From assembly GCF_016429065.1 (NCBI RefSeq), contig NZ_JAELTX010000033.1, positions 1 through 43,113 of the forward strand: 43,113 bases of DNA, given 5' to 3'. Position numbers and translations under genes: made by a program. The DNA comes from Pedobacter sp. ASV17 (GTDB taxonomy: Bacteria; Bacteroidota; Bacteroidia; Sphingobacteriales; Sphingobacteriaceae). This document shows, one piece after another, positions 33,070 to 41,169 of the stretch (position 1 is the stretch's first letter; every line of letters starts with the position of its first letter). The notes beneath the pieces are model-generated. The model was not told the DNA's origin, searched no databases, and saw nothing but the letters and a program-made list of their open reading frames with translations.

Positions 33070-34836
33070 ATGAAAAAGATCACCTATACCTTGTTATTAT
33101 GTTTCGCTTTTTTGATTGCACGTGCCCAAAGCATTAACGAAACGGATAAGCTTTTGCTTTTTATCAAAACCTGGAATTTCCTAAAATACAACCATCAGAA
33201 AATTACTGCTGGGAAAATGGATGCCGATTCCCTTTTCTTGGCCAAGTATGAGCAATTGCAAAATATCAAAACTCAGGAACAGCTTAATCATATGCTTATT
33301 GCTACCATCCAATCGCTTGGTAAGTTGGATCTCAATTCAACATTGCCACAAGTTGCGATGAAAAATATCGTAAAAATTAATCCACTACATCGTTGGTATG
33401 TGAAAAGTAAAGACTTGAATAATTCTTTCAAAGAATTGTTACTTCAGGTTTATAATAGTAGGGATGTTAAAAGCAATTACTACGTACCCAAGCTTAGCTA
33501 TCATACCGAGATCCCCAATGAAAAGAAATATGCTTTTGAAGCCTCAGTGAATTTACCAGAACCTATGCGATTTTTGGCTTTGGCAAAATTGCAGGGAGTA
33601 ATTGATTATTTGGATCCGCATCATAACTTGATGAAAGAAAACTGGGATGTGGTGATCAAAAGAAATATCCCACTGTTTAAAAATTGTGCTTCGAGAATGG
33701 AATACGAAGTTTTGATTTTGAAAATTGTAGCAAACTTAAACGATTCGCACTCCTATAATCGGTTTTATGCAGACTTAAAATTTAAGAGCCAAATTTTTAA
33801 GAATACGTTTTATCCACCTTTCGATTATCAAATTATGGACAATCGTATTCTGGTAACTGGAATCATTTTGCCTGAAGTTTGCAAGGAAGCGGGAATCAAT
33901 GTTGGAGATTGGATTACAGAAATTAACGGGCATACTATTAAGGCTAGGATTGATACATTGAGCGGATTGTTGTCTACATCTAATAGGAATACCTTAATTA
34001 CAAACTTGAATAACTATAGCACCAATTTTATTTGGGGTTCAGACGTCTCCGATGTTAACTTAAAAACCTCAGGTGGTAAAGGGTCAGGCGCTGTAGCAGT
34101 AAAGTTCGTTGGCTTAAGCGATAAGCCCGCACTAGAAAAGATCAATGCTTTTTTCCAAAATAAAGCGGAAGCATCCAATAAAGTAAAAGGATTTATGTTG
34201 CTGGATAATCAAATCGCTTATTTCAATATTGATAAAATTATTCAATTGATAGAAAATGTAGCCGATAGCAAGATAGAAGGCCATATCGATTCTATTTTAA
34301 ATTTGGCGGCTCAGCAAAAGGCAATTGTTTTCGATATGAGGGGGTATCCTCAATGGTCTGGGTTTATGTATACCTTTTTGTACAAGAAATTTGGCTCGTT
34401 AGATGATCGTTTTGCAAAATATGTTAAAGCTGATTTGAATAATATTGGAACTTACAACTGGATCAATTCCCCTGAAGTTTACAACAATGCTAACGTTGTG
34501 CCGGAGCATGTGGTTTTTAAAGGTAAGGTAGCCATTCTCGTAAATGCTAGAACACGCAGCTTGTCTGAATGGAATACGATGGGGCTTCAATCGATGTTCC
34601 CTCAAGCCATCACCATTGGCGAACAAACTTCAGGAGGCGATGGTGATGAAAAGCACTTCAATATCCCAGGTAATTATAACATACGCTTTACAGGTAATGC
34701 CATTTATTACAAAGATGGTACCTCTGCCCAGGGTGTTGGCGTAAGGATCAATCATAAAATTAAACCCACGAAAGCCGATATTCTTGCAGGGAAAGATACT
34801 TTTCTAGAGTATGCGATTGAGAAGGTTGGAAAATGA
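33070..34836 (+). CDS. Secreted S41 family (C-terminal-processing) peptidase with PDZ domain
   Basis: The 588-residue protein has a signal peptide (1-20, LIARAQ). A long N-terminal helical region contains DLNDSHSY-like NLNDSHSYNRF. A PDZ-type domain follows (about 270-305, LPEVCKEAGINVGDWITEIN), then the protease core. The core carries AIVFDMRGYPQ and the nucleophile block NARTRSLSEW, where Ser497 aligns with the catalytic serine, then GEQTSGGDGDE and a final DGTSAQGVGV. It is probably periplasmic or surface-exposed. The substrate is unknown. A related but shorter gene begins 19 nt downstream. Confidence 0.88.
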   Translation: MKKITYTLLLCFAFLIARAQSINETDKLLLFIKTWNFLKYNHQKITAGKMDADSLFLAKYEQLQNIKTQEQLNHMLIATIQSLGKLDLNSTLPQVAMKNIVKINPLHRWYVKSKDLNNSFKELLLQVYNSRDVKSNYYVPKLSYHTEIPNEKKYAFEASVNLPEPMRFLALAKLQGVIDYLDPHHNLMKENWDVVIKRNIPLFKNCASRMEYEVLILKIVANLNDSHSYNRFYADLKFKSQIFKNTFYPPFDYQIMDNRILVTGIILPEVCKEAGINVGDWITEINGHTIKARIDTLSGLLSTSNRNTLITNLNNYSTNFIWGSDVSDVNLKTSGGKGSGAVAVKFVGLSDKPALEKINAFFQNKAEASNKVKGFMLLDNQIAYFNIDKIIQLIENVADSKIEGHIDSILNLAAQQKAIVFDMRGYPQWSGFMYTFLYKKFGSLDDRFAKYVKADLNNIGTYNWINSPEVYNNANVVPEHVVFKGKVAILVNARTRSLSEWNTMGLQSMFPQAITIGEQTSGGDGDEKHFNIPGNYNIRFTGNAIYYKDGTSAQGVGVRINHKIKPTKADILAGKDTFLEYAIEKVGK

Positions 34837-34855
34837 TAAATAGGAGATACAGAAG

Positions 34856-35887
34856 ATGAAAAAAAATATTTTAGTGGTGCTTTTCTTGCTCGTATTTGTA
34901 AGAATTAATGCACAAGAGAACGTGGTTGAGCTAGGAAAAAGTAAAACCGATAGCATTAAACTTTATTTAAAAAAAGCATTGGATCTAATGAAAAAAAGAT
35001 CGGTGAACAGTAGTAAACTAAACTGGGAAGAAATTTATAAAGATGCTAATGCAGCTGCCGAAAATGCAAAAACAATAGCAGATACCTACCCAATCATCAA
35101 AAAGGCTTTGCTTAAGTTGGAAGATAGCCATTCTAAATTCTTTTCACCTAAGCAGGTGGAAGCTTATTTGTTGGGTTATAGAAAGACGGGGCAACAATTC
35201 CCTGAAATGAAGTCGGCTATTTTAGAAGGTGGGTATGCTTATGTCCAACTGCCTTCCTTTGCTAGCTTTAACTTTGAAGAGTGGGATGAATATGTAAAAA
35301 CCTTTTGGGGTAAAATTGCCGCATTGGAATCGAAACATCCAAAAGGCTGGATAATTGATATTCGCGACAATGAAGGCGGGATGTTTGCGCCGATGTACGC
35401 TGCCATCTCACCATTTTTAAATCAACGTAAAGTGATAGGATGGAAAAACGGATTTGGAAAGTATATTTTTATGAATTTTAAAAATGGAAAATTCTACGAA
35501 AATAACTTAGCGACGCATCAATTTAAACTAGGTGATCAGAAAATTAAAATAGCGAGAATACCAATAGCGGTACTCATTAACCAAGGAACAGGAAGTAGTG
35601 GGGAATTTGCAGCCATATCCTTCGTTGGACAGAAGAACATTTCTTTTGTTGGAACAAAAACTACTGGATTAACGTCCGGTAATCAGGAACATAAATTAGC
35701 TGACGGTGCATTTTTAGTGCTCACCGAAGGGAATACTGTGGATAGAAATAGAAAAGAATATGCTGAAATAGGAAAAGGATTACAACCTGATTATCCAGTT
35801 GATAATATAGGTTCGCTTAAAAGTAGCGATGATGCCTATTTAAAAAAGGCAATGGAAGTCATTAATAAAAAACTAAGCACTCCTTAA
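34856..35887 (+). CDS. Secreted S41 family peptidase without PDZ domain
   Basis: The 343-residue protein has a signal peptide (about 1-19, VRINAQ), a helical N-terminal part and an S41 core. Core features are the EDSHSKFF segment, AYVQLPSF, WIIDIRDNEGG and the nucleophile region NQGTGSSGEF (Ser247). The end, GKGLQPDYPV, is also usual for the family. It lacks a PDZ domain, so substrate capture must differ from its longer neighbour. The two genes lie 19 nt apart and diverge from the LytS/LytTR operon. The stop codon lies inside a 13-bp hairpin. Confidence 0.88.
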   Translation: MKKNILVVLFLLVFVRINAQENVVELGKSKTDSIKLYLKKALDLMKKRSVNSSKLNWEEIYKDANAAAENAKTIADTYPIIKKALLKLEDSHSKFFSPKQVEAYLLGYRKTGQQFPEMKSAILEGGYAYVQLPSFASFNFEEWDEYVKTFWGKIAALESKHPKGWIIDIRDNEGGMFAPMYAAISPFLNQRKVIGWKNGFGKYIFMNFKNGKFYENNLATHQFKLGDQKIKIARIPIAVLINQGTGSSGEFAAISFVGQKNISFVGTKTTGLTSGNQEHKLADGAFLVLTEGNTVDRNRKEYAEIGKGLQPDYPVDNIGSLKSSDDAYLKKAMEVINKKLSTP

Positions 35888-35905
35888 TGAAATAAGGAGT
35901 GCTTA
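35874..35905. terminator. 13-bp perfect hairpin overlapping the S41 stop codon
   Basis: TAAGCACTCCTTA (35874-35886) pairs perfectly with 35893-35905 around a 6-nt loop. It lies between converging genes (5 nt before the NUDIX stop) and lacks a long T-tract, so it may stop transcription from both sides or protect 3' ends. Confidence 0.7.
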
Positions 35906-35909
35906 ATCG

Positions 35910-36464
35910 TTAAATATATTGTTCTTGTAAAGCTGCCAATCCATAAAATAAGGCGGCAGTATGTAGAGCTTGATCAAGTTTGTTGTCTTTTAGCAATTGT
36001 TTTACTTCATCAATGCTATAAAGTTCTACATTTAAAATTTCATGTTCATCCAAATGCTGTTCGTGGGTTTTTACACCACCTTTTAGCAAATAGGTAAAGG
36101 TCTTGTTGGTTGACGTTGCTGGGTTAGGATATAAGGTCGCAATCAATTCGCAACTGTCAAAACTATAGCCGGTTTCCTCTAACAATTCCCTTTTAATGGC
36201 CACTTCTGGTGCCTCGCCATCATCAATAACACCACCTGGTATTTCCAGGGAAATGATATCTGCCGCAAAACGATATTGACGTACCAAAATCATTTGATTA
36301 TCCTTGGTAAGTGCCACTGCATTTACCCAATTTGGATATTCCAATACATAATAATCGTCTTTAACGGCTCCGTTTTGAAGTTTGCAGGTATCTACCCTAA
36401 GTGTAGCCCATTTTTCTTGTACTAAATATTTTGAGGCAAGCTTTTGCCATTTTTTTATTTCCAT
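35910..36464 (-). CDS. NUDIX hydrolase (ADP-ribose pyrophosphatase-like)
   Basis: The 184-residue protein has a complete Nudix box, G78-x5-E84-x7-RE(92-93)-x2-EE(96-97)-x-G99 (GGVIDDGE ... KRELLEETGY). It therefore should hydrolyse a nucleoside diphosphate linked to another group with Mg2+. The N-terminal region YYVLEYPNWVNAVALTKDNQ and VRQYRFAADIISLEIPGG resemble ADP-ribose pyrophosphatases, and YPNPATS after the box is also typical. The exact substrate remains inferred. It forms a unit on its own, upstream of an A/T-rich gap. Confidence 0.92.
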   Translation of the reverse strand: MEIKKWQKLASKYLVQEKWATLRVDTCKLQNGAVKDDYYVLEYPNWVNAVALTKDNQMILVRQYRFAADIISLEIPGGVIDDGEAPEVAIKRELLEETGYSFDSCELIATLYPNPATSTNKTFTYLLKGGVKTHEQHLDEHEILNVELYSIDEVKQLLKDNKLDQALHTAALFYGLAALQEQYI

Positions 36465-36477
36465 GAATATAATTCAA

Positions 36478-36493
36478 AAGTTAAAAGTAAAAA
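36478..36493. repeat. 16-bp A/T-rich repeat, copy 2
   Basis: AAGTTAAAAGTAAAAA is the exact inverse of 24477-24492. The 120-nt gap also holds an approximate inverted partner at about 36555-36590 (T-rich). Confidence 0.5.
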
Positions 36494-36584
36494 TTAAAAA
36501 TAGCTTGAGTAAGCTTTAAGTTTAAACGTATCGGACTTGATAATAGGTTGGGTGTTTTGAATTTTTATTTTTGAATTTTACCTT

Positions 36585-36971
36585 TTATAAGTACTGCTGT
36601 ATGATTTCCTGTCTGTGAAAATTAACCAAATGCACAATCTTATGTTTTTCGGCCAAAACTTTATAGATAAAGTTCAACCTCGGCGCAATTAAGGCATTAC
36701 GTTGAGGGCTAATACCTAGTTCGTAGTAGAGAAATTCACTAAGGGAATCCAGTTTTTCGGCAGGAAGATCCGTTTCGTTCAGCCAATTTTCAAATGCGGT
36801 AGTATCACTATCTTCTAAAATAGCAGGAGATAGCTTAAATGAATTTTCTATCGTTTCGTTAAAAAGCTCATTAGCCTTTGCCAAATCCCCCTCTAATTTC
36901 AGTCCCATAATTCTGGCCAAAACTTGAGCAAGCCTTTCTATCTCTGCGGTTATTAAATCTTTTCTGTACAT
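36585..36971 (-). CDS. Conserved helical protein of unknown function (DUF6483-like)
   Basis: The 128-residue protein is predicted all-helical and cytoplasmic. Its start, MYRKDLITAEIERLAQVLAR, with IMGLKLEGDLAKANELFNET, resembles a small family I recall as DUF6483, found in many bacteria with tetratricopeptide-like helices. I cannot assign a function. It lies on the same strand as the NUDIX and TPM genes but is separated from both by more than 100 nt, so it is probably a separate transcription unit. Confidence 0.65.
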   Translation of the reverse strand: MYRKDLITAEIERLAQVLARIMGLKLEGDLAKANELFNETIENSFKLSPAILEDSDTTAFENWLNETDLPAEKLDSLSEFLYYELGISPQRNALIAPRLNFIYKVLAEKHKIVHLVNFHRQEIIQQYL

Positions 36972-37097
36972 ATGTTTTTAGTTTGGCATTCTGCGTAAGG
37001 CGATTATTTTCAATCGTAATCCAATAGCTATCAGGAGGGAGGTTTAAATATCTCAGTGATTTGTTTAACGTTGAAAGTTTATTTTATTCCAACTAAC

Positions 37098-37877
37098 CTA
37101 CCAGCTTCCGCTACTTCCGCCACCGCCAAAACTTCCGCCACCAAATCCTCCGAAGCCGCCACCTCCACTGCCGCCGCCGCCGAAACCACCGCCAAATCCG
37201 CCACCCGAATTGCCACGGCCACTGCCAAACAACAAGCCCCAGAAAAGTGCTTCAGAAACACCACGGCCGCCTATTACTTGGCCACCTCCGCCGCCACCAC
37301 CTCGTTTGAGTAGAAGGATAATGACAACAATAATAATTAACACAATTAAACCAGAACCTGCACCACCTACACCTTTCTTACCTTTTGGTTTGTCGTTTTT
37401 ATACTCACCTTTAATTAGTGAAATGATTGAATTTGTTCCGGCCTCGATCCCTTGCGCATAATTTCCTTCCTTAAAAAAAGGCTTGATGTCGTTTTCTATA
37501 ATCCTTTTGGTATAGATATCGGGTAATGCACCCTCTAAGCCATAGCCCGTTTGAATAGACATTTTGCGATCGCCAAGGGCAATCAATAGCACCACGCCAT
37601 TGTTCTTGTCTTTTCCGCCCACGCCCCATGCCCTGCCAAGCTTGTAAGCATATTCGTTAATATCATAGTCTCCAACAGATTTGAGGATAACCACAGCGAT
37701 TTGGTTGGATGTCGAATCGTCAAATGCCACAAGCTTTCTTTCCAAACTTGCAATATCGCCAGCAGATAAGGTATTGGTATAATCGTTAACCAGGGTACTA
37801 GGCTTTGTTGGAAATTGCTGAGAAAAACCAAATAGAGACGATAATAGCAGGGTTATTAAAAGAAATATTCTTTTCAT
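37098..37877 (-). CDS. TPM domain membrane protein with glycine-rich tail (YgcG-like)
   Basis: The 259-residue protein has a signal peptide (1-20), a TPM domain (about 25-150: VNDYTNTLSAGDIASLERKL, IAVVILKSVGDYDINEYAYK, GVGGKDKNNGVVLLIALGDR), one membrane helix (about 173-190, GLIVLIIIVVIILLL) and a tail that is mostly glycine with Ser and Phe, ending GGGGSSGSW. Proteins of this layout are often called YgcG/beta-propeller methanol dehydrogenase-like, although that enzymatic name is misleading. It acts at the envelope with LemA and the second TPM protein encoded upstream. The Gly-rich tail is low-complexity, so antisense ORFs here are artefacts. Confidence 0.9.
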   Translation of the reverse strand: MKRIFLLITLLLSSLFGFSQQFPTKPSTLVNDYTNTLSAGDIASLERKLVAFDDSTSNQIAVVILKSVGDYDINEYAYKLGRAWGVGGKDKNNGVVLLIALGDRKMSIQTGYGLEGALPDIYTKRIIENDIKPFFKEGNYAQGIEAGTNSIISLIKGEYKNDKPKGKKGVGGAGSGLIVLIIIVVIILLLKRGGGGGGGQVIGGRGVSEALFWGLLFGSGRGNSGGGFGGGFGGGGSGGGGFGGFGGGSFGGGGSSGSW

Positions 37878-37919
37878 CTTAGTTACATATAGGTGATGAT
37901 TAAATCAGTTCGAAACGTC

Positions 37920-38357
37920 CTAGGGTTTTTGGTCAATAAAGACAATCTCGTTAGGTAGTTCGTTCACATCATCATTTTTATGGGGGAAAAATGTAGATAG
38001 TTTTTCGCCAGCAAGTGCAATTCCAGCAATAATGCCATCACAAAGATTGTTAGACATAAAGTGAGCTTTCATTGCTGTTTTGGTGGTTTCCCAAAAATCG
38101 GGAGGAACTAAGTTGTTAATTCCCTTGTCGCCAATAATGGCAAACTTATGATCTTCGGTTGCAAGGTAAATCAGCACACCGTTATGCTGCGACGTTTGAT
38201 CCATCCCCAATTCGTGGAAATAAACAGTAGCCCTTTCATAAGCATCACCCTTGCAATGTTTTTCAACAGCAATTCTGATCTCGCCAGAAGTAGCTTTTTC
38301 AGCTTCGGTAATGGCGTTGGCAATTAGTTCTTGTTCTTTGGTAGTGAAAATAGACAT
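37920..38357 (-). CDS. TPM domain protein without signal peptide
   Basis: The 145-residue protein consists of a TPM domain only. It begins with a helix (FTTKEQELIANAITEAEKAT) and has SGEIRIAVEKHC, DQTSQHNGVLIYLATEDHKF and AIIGDKGINNLVPPDFW, the same order as in the neighbouring longer TPM protein. There is no signal peptide or membrane segment, so it is presumably cytoplasmic. It lies 42 nt before the longer TPM gene and 80 nt after lemA, all on the minus strand, a conserved cluster in Bacteroidota. The biochemical function is unknown. Confidence 0.88.
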   Translation of the reverse strand: MSIFTTKEQELIANAITEAEKATSGEIRIAVEKHCKGDAYERATVYFHELGMDQTSQHNGVLIYLATEDHKFAIIGDKGINNLVPPDFWETTKTAMKAHFMSNNLCDGIIAGIALAGEKLSTFFPHKNDDVNELPNEIVFIDQKP

Positions 38358-38375
38358 TGGATTAAATAAAAATTA

Positions 38376-38417
38376 AGGGTAATGTATGCTTAAACAATGT
38401 AAGATATACATTACCCT
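38376..38417 (-). terminator. Intra-operon hairpin between lemA and the TPM genes
   Basis: AGGGTAATGTAT (38376-38387) pairs perfectly with ATACATTACCCT (38406-38417), loop 18 nt. On the minus strand a T-rich run follows the stem, so it could partly terminate transcription after lemA. Confidence 0.6.
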
Positions 38418-38437
38418 ATAAAAAGGTTGTTTTATAA

Positions 38438-39019
38438 CTAAAATTCTACTTTTGGAGCATTTTGTGAGCCTGCATCAGCTTTGAAAGCTGCTTTTTGCGA
38501 AAAGCCAAACAGTCCAGCGGTAAGATTATTCGGGAATGATCTTACTTTAGTGTTGTAAGTTTGTACAGAGCTATTGTAATCAGTACGGGCTACGGTAATC
38601 CTGTTTTCAGTTCCTTCTAGTTGAGCAGACAAATCTCTAAATTGATCTGTAGCTTTCAATTGAGGATAGTTTTCCGTCAATACCATCAAACGACCTAAAG
38701 CCTGTGTAATCTGACCTTGAGCCTGTTGGTATTTTTGCATATTTTCCTCTGTAAGTTTATCAGGATCTATCGTGATTTGGCTGGCTTTGCTACGCGCTTC
38801 AATTACCGCAGTTAACGTAGATTCCTCAAATTTTGCAGCACCTTTAACCGTATTTACCAAATTAGGAATCAAGTCTGCCCTACGTTGATATTGAGCTTCC
38901 ACAGCTCCCCATTTTGTTTTAACATCCTCATCTAGTTTCACTAGGCTGTTATATCCACAGCCACTAAACAAAGCCAATATTGCCACAATAGCAACAATTC
39001 CAATTAAAACTTTTTTCAT
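38438..39019 (-). CDS. LemA family lipoprotein
   Basis: The 193-residue protein has an N-terminal anchor with a lipobox (ALFSGCGYN, Cys21). A long coiled-coil LemA domain follows with the family landmarks YNSLVKLDEDVKTKWGAVEA, YQRRADLIPNLVNTVKGAA, TAVIEARSKA and ENYPQLKA, ending with YNSSVQTYNTKVRSFPNN. LemA proteins are membrane-attached helical bundles of unclear role. Their genes are commonly next to TPM-domain genes, as here, which supports a shared envelope function. Confidence 0.94.
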   Translation of the reverse strand: MKKVLIGIVAIVAILALFSGCGYNSLVKLDEDVKTKWGAVEAQYQRRADLIPNLVNTVKGAAKFEESTLTAVIEARSKASQITIDPDKLTEENMQKYQQAQGQITQALGRLMVLTENYPQLKATDQFRDLSAQLEGTENRITVARTDYNSSVQTYNTKVRSFPNNLTAGLFGFSQKAAFKADAGSQNAPKVEF

Positions 39020-39161
39020 GTTATTTCTTTTTTAGGTTTTCTATTTAAAGCTTAGATATCAATATTCGTTCCTTGTTACCAAAACGAACAAAAATCTGAC
39101 AACTTGCCATATTTAATAACAAGATAAGCATAAAAACAATCTTACCATCAAGCTAATTTGC

Positions 39162-39169
39162 TAATTTTG
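39162..39169 (+). promoter_or_regulatory. Promoter -7 box of the oxidoreductase gene (TAATTTTG)
   Basis: TAATTTTG lies 2 nt before a GTG (39172) and 32 nt before the ATG at 39202. The predicted start of transcription falls at or beyond the GTG, which favours the ATG. Confidence 0.55.
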
Positions 39170-39201
39170 CAGTGTTCGAGATAAAAACTCGACTCACCAT
39201 T

Positions 39202-40749
39202 ATGCAAAAAGATATTGAAATTACCCTTCCTCCACACGAGGTTGCCAATGAAAAAGCAATTTTAGAAACGCTTTCAAAAAACTTGAAGGTAGGCCGTGAT
39301 CAAATTAAAGACTTTAAAATCCTTAAAAGATCTATTGATGCCCGTTCTAGGAAAGTTGTTTATCGCATGCAGGTGAGAGTCTTTATTAATGAAGATTACA
39401 CTCCAGAAGAAATTTCTTTTAAATACCCTAAAATAGGTGATGATAAAAAGGTCATCATCGTTGGAGCAGGTCCAGCTGGTTTGTTTGCCGCTTTGCAATG
39501 CATCGAGAATGGCTTGAAGCCAATTGTGGTGGAAAGAGGGAAAGATGTAAAGCAACGACGTAGAGATTTGGCAGCCATCAATAAACAAGGAGTGGTAAAT
39601 ACCGAATCTAATTATTGCTACGGTGAAGGTGGAGCGGGAACCTACTCAGATGGTAAGTTATATACCAGATCCAATAAACGTGGTGATATTAATAAGGTAC
39701 TGCAAATTTTTGTGCAACATGGTGCCGATGAAGATATCATGATTGATGCACGACCGCATATTGGTACCAATAAATTGCCCCATATCATTACTGCCATTAG
39801 GGAAACCATTTTGGAAGCAGGTGGAGAAGTGCTCTTCGATTCAAAACTCACCGACCTGATCATTAAAGATGGTGCAGTGCAGGGAATTATGGTTAACCAC
39901 GAACAAGAAATAGCCGCCAACTCCGTTATCTTGGCCACTGGGCACTCGGCAAGAGATATTTATGAACTGTTAAATAGCAAGAATATCCTAATTGAAGCCA
40001 AGCCCTTTGCTTTGGGAGTCAGGATAGAGCATCCACAAAATGTGATCGACCAAGCGCAATATCACTGCGACGTGAGAAGCGAGTACTTGCCGCCAGCCTA
40101 TTATAGTTTGGTAGAGCAAGTAAAAAACCGTGGTGTATTTTCATTTTGTATGTGCCCTGGAGGTATTATAGCCCCTTGCGCAACTGGACTGGATGAAATT
40201 GTGGTGAATGGTTGGTCGCCCTCAAAACGGAATAATCCATATGCCAATTCAGGAACAGTGGTTCAGGTTACCTTAGAAGATGTTCAAGGTTATGATCCTT
40301 TGAGGATGCTTAACTTTCAGTCGGAGATTGAGCAACGAGCATTTGAAGCTGGAGGAGGAAACTTGGTAGCACCCGCACAGCGGATGATAGATTTCGTGGA
40401 AAATAAATTATCTATCGATTTGCCAAAAAACTCCTACCTGCCGGGAACAAAAAGTGTAATGCTTGATAATATCCTGCCTGAATTTGTTTCATCGAGCTTA
40501 CGTTCAGCACTGCCATTATTCGGCAGAAAAATGAAAGGTTATTATACCAACGAAGCAATTTTGGTGGGCGTCGAAAGTCGTACATCCTCTCCCGTTCGTA
40601 TACCACGAGATAAGGAGACATTTCAGCATCCACAAATCAAAGGACTTTATCCTTGTGCTGAAGGCGCGGGCTATGCTGGGGGAATTGTTTCTGCAGCCAT
40701 AGACGGGGTAAATTGTGCTAATGCCATTTTAAATCAGCATAAACATTAA
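39202..40749 (+). CDS. NAD(P)/FAD-dependent oxidoreductase of the large flavoprotein family
   Basis: With the ATG at 39202 the protein has 515 residues. An N-terminal small domain (about 1-85, ISFKYPK at its end) precedes the dinucleotide-binding motif KVIIVGAGPAGLFAALQC and the acidic end VVERGKDV. The block CYGEGGAGTYSDGKLYTRS, VILATGHSARDIYELL and the final GAGYAGGIVSAAIDG are typical of this conserved family, often annotated as FAD-dependent dehydrogenase. The substrate is unknown. An in-frame GTG at 39172 would add 10 residues, but promoter position argues against it. Confidence 0.88.
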   Translation: MQKDIEITLPPHEVANEKAILETLSKNLKVGRDQIKDFKILKRSIDARSRKVVYRMQVRVFINEDYTPEEISFKYPKIGDDKKVIIVGAGPAGLFAALQCIENGLKPIVVERGKDVKQRRRDLAAINKQGVVNTESNYCYGEGGAGTYSDGKLYTRSNKRGDINKVLQIFVQHGADEDIMIDARPHIGTNKLPHIITAIRETILEAGGEVLFDSKLTDLIIKDGAVQGIMVNHEQEIAANSVILATGHSARDIYELLNSKNILIEAKPFALGVRIEHPQNVIDQAQYHCDVRSEYLPPAYYSLVEQVKNRGVFSFCMCPGGIIAPCATGLDEIVVNGWSPSKRNNPYANSGTVVQVTLEDVQGYDPLRMLNFQSEIEQRAFEAGGGNLVAPAQRMIDFVENKLSIDLPKNSYLPGTKSVMLDNILPEFVSSSLRSALPLFGRKMKGYYTNEAILVGVESRTSSPVRIPRDKETFQHPQIKGLYPCAEGAGYAGGIVSAAIDGVNCANAILNQHKH

Positions 40750-40765
40750 CTTCCTAAAACCGTTT

Positions 40766-40773
40766 TATCTTTG
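40766..40773 (+). promoter_or_regulatory. Promoter -7 box of the CoA-binding gene (TATCTTTG)
   Basis: TATCTTTG fits TAnnTTTG and lies 30 nt before the ATG at 40804, giving a leader of about 25 nt. Confidence 0.55.
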
Positions 40774-40803
40774 CAATACTAAATCGGCGAAAGCAATTAA
40801 AAA

Positions 40804-41163
40804 ATGAAAAAGACATTAATTATTGGAGCAAGTACTGATCCAGAGAGATATGCCTACAAAGCGGCTCATATGTTAACCAGCAGAGGCCACCAAATTGTTA
40901 ATATCGGAATTAAGAAGGGAGAGGTAGCTGGAGTAGCGATAGAAAAGCCAGATACGATCTATCATGACATTGATACCGTTACCTTATATATAGGGCCAGC
41001 AACCCAACCACAGTATTTTGATTATATTGTTGCCACAAAACCCAAAAGAGTAGTTTTTAATCCAGGCACTGAAAATGAGGCATTGGAAGAATTGTTGGAT
41101 AAGCATCAAATAGCATATACAGAAGCTTGTACCTTGGTACTATTAAGCACGGGGCAATATTAA
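40804..41163 (+). CDS. CoA-binding domain protein (YccU-like)
   Basis: The 119-residue protein is a single Rossmann domain of the CoA-binding (succinyl-CoA synthetase alpha N-terminal) type. It begins KTLIIGASTDPERYAYKAA, with GHQIVNIGIKKGEVAG and the late VVFNPGTENEALEELLDK and YTEACTLVLLSTGQY. Such stand-alone proteins occur widely, and the cofactor and role are not known. It is followed after 6 nt by a glycosyltransferase-like gene, so the two are probably co-transcribed. Confidence 0.88.
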   Translation: MKKTLIIGASTDPERYAYKAAHMLTSRGHQIVNIGIKKGEVAGVAIEKPDTIYHDIDTVTLYIGPATQPQYFDYIVATKPKRVVFNPGTENEALEELLDKHQIAYTEACTLVLLSTGQY

Positions 41164-41169
41164 CGCAAA

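Noticed and set aside
37056..37313. Thr/Ala-rich ORF on the plus strand
   Set aside because: It is antisense to the glycine-rich tail of the TPM protein; the reverse of GGN repeats naturally gives open frames.
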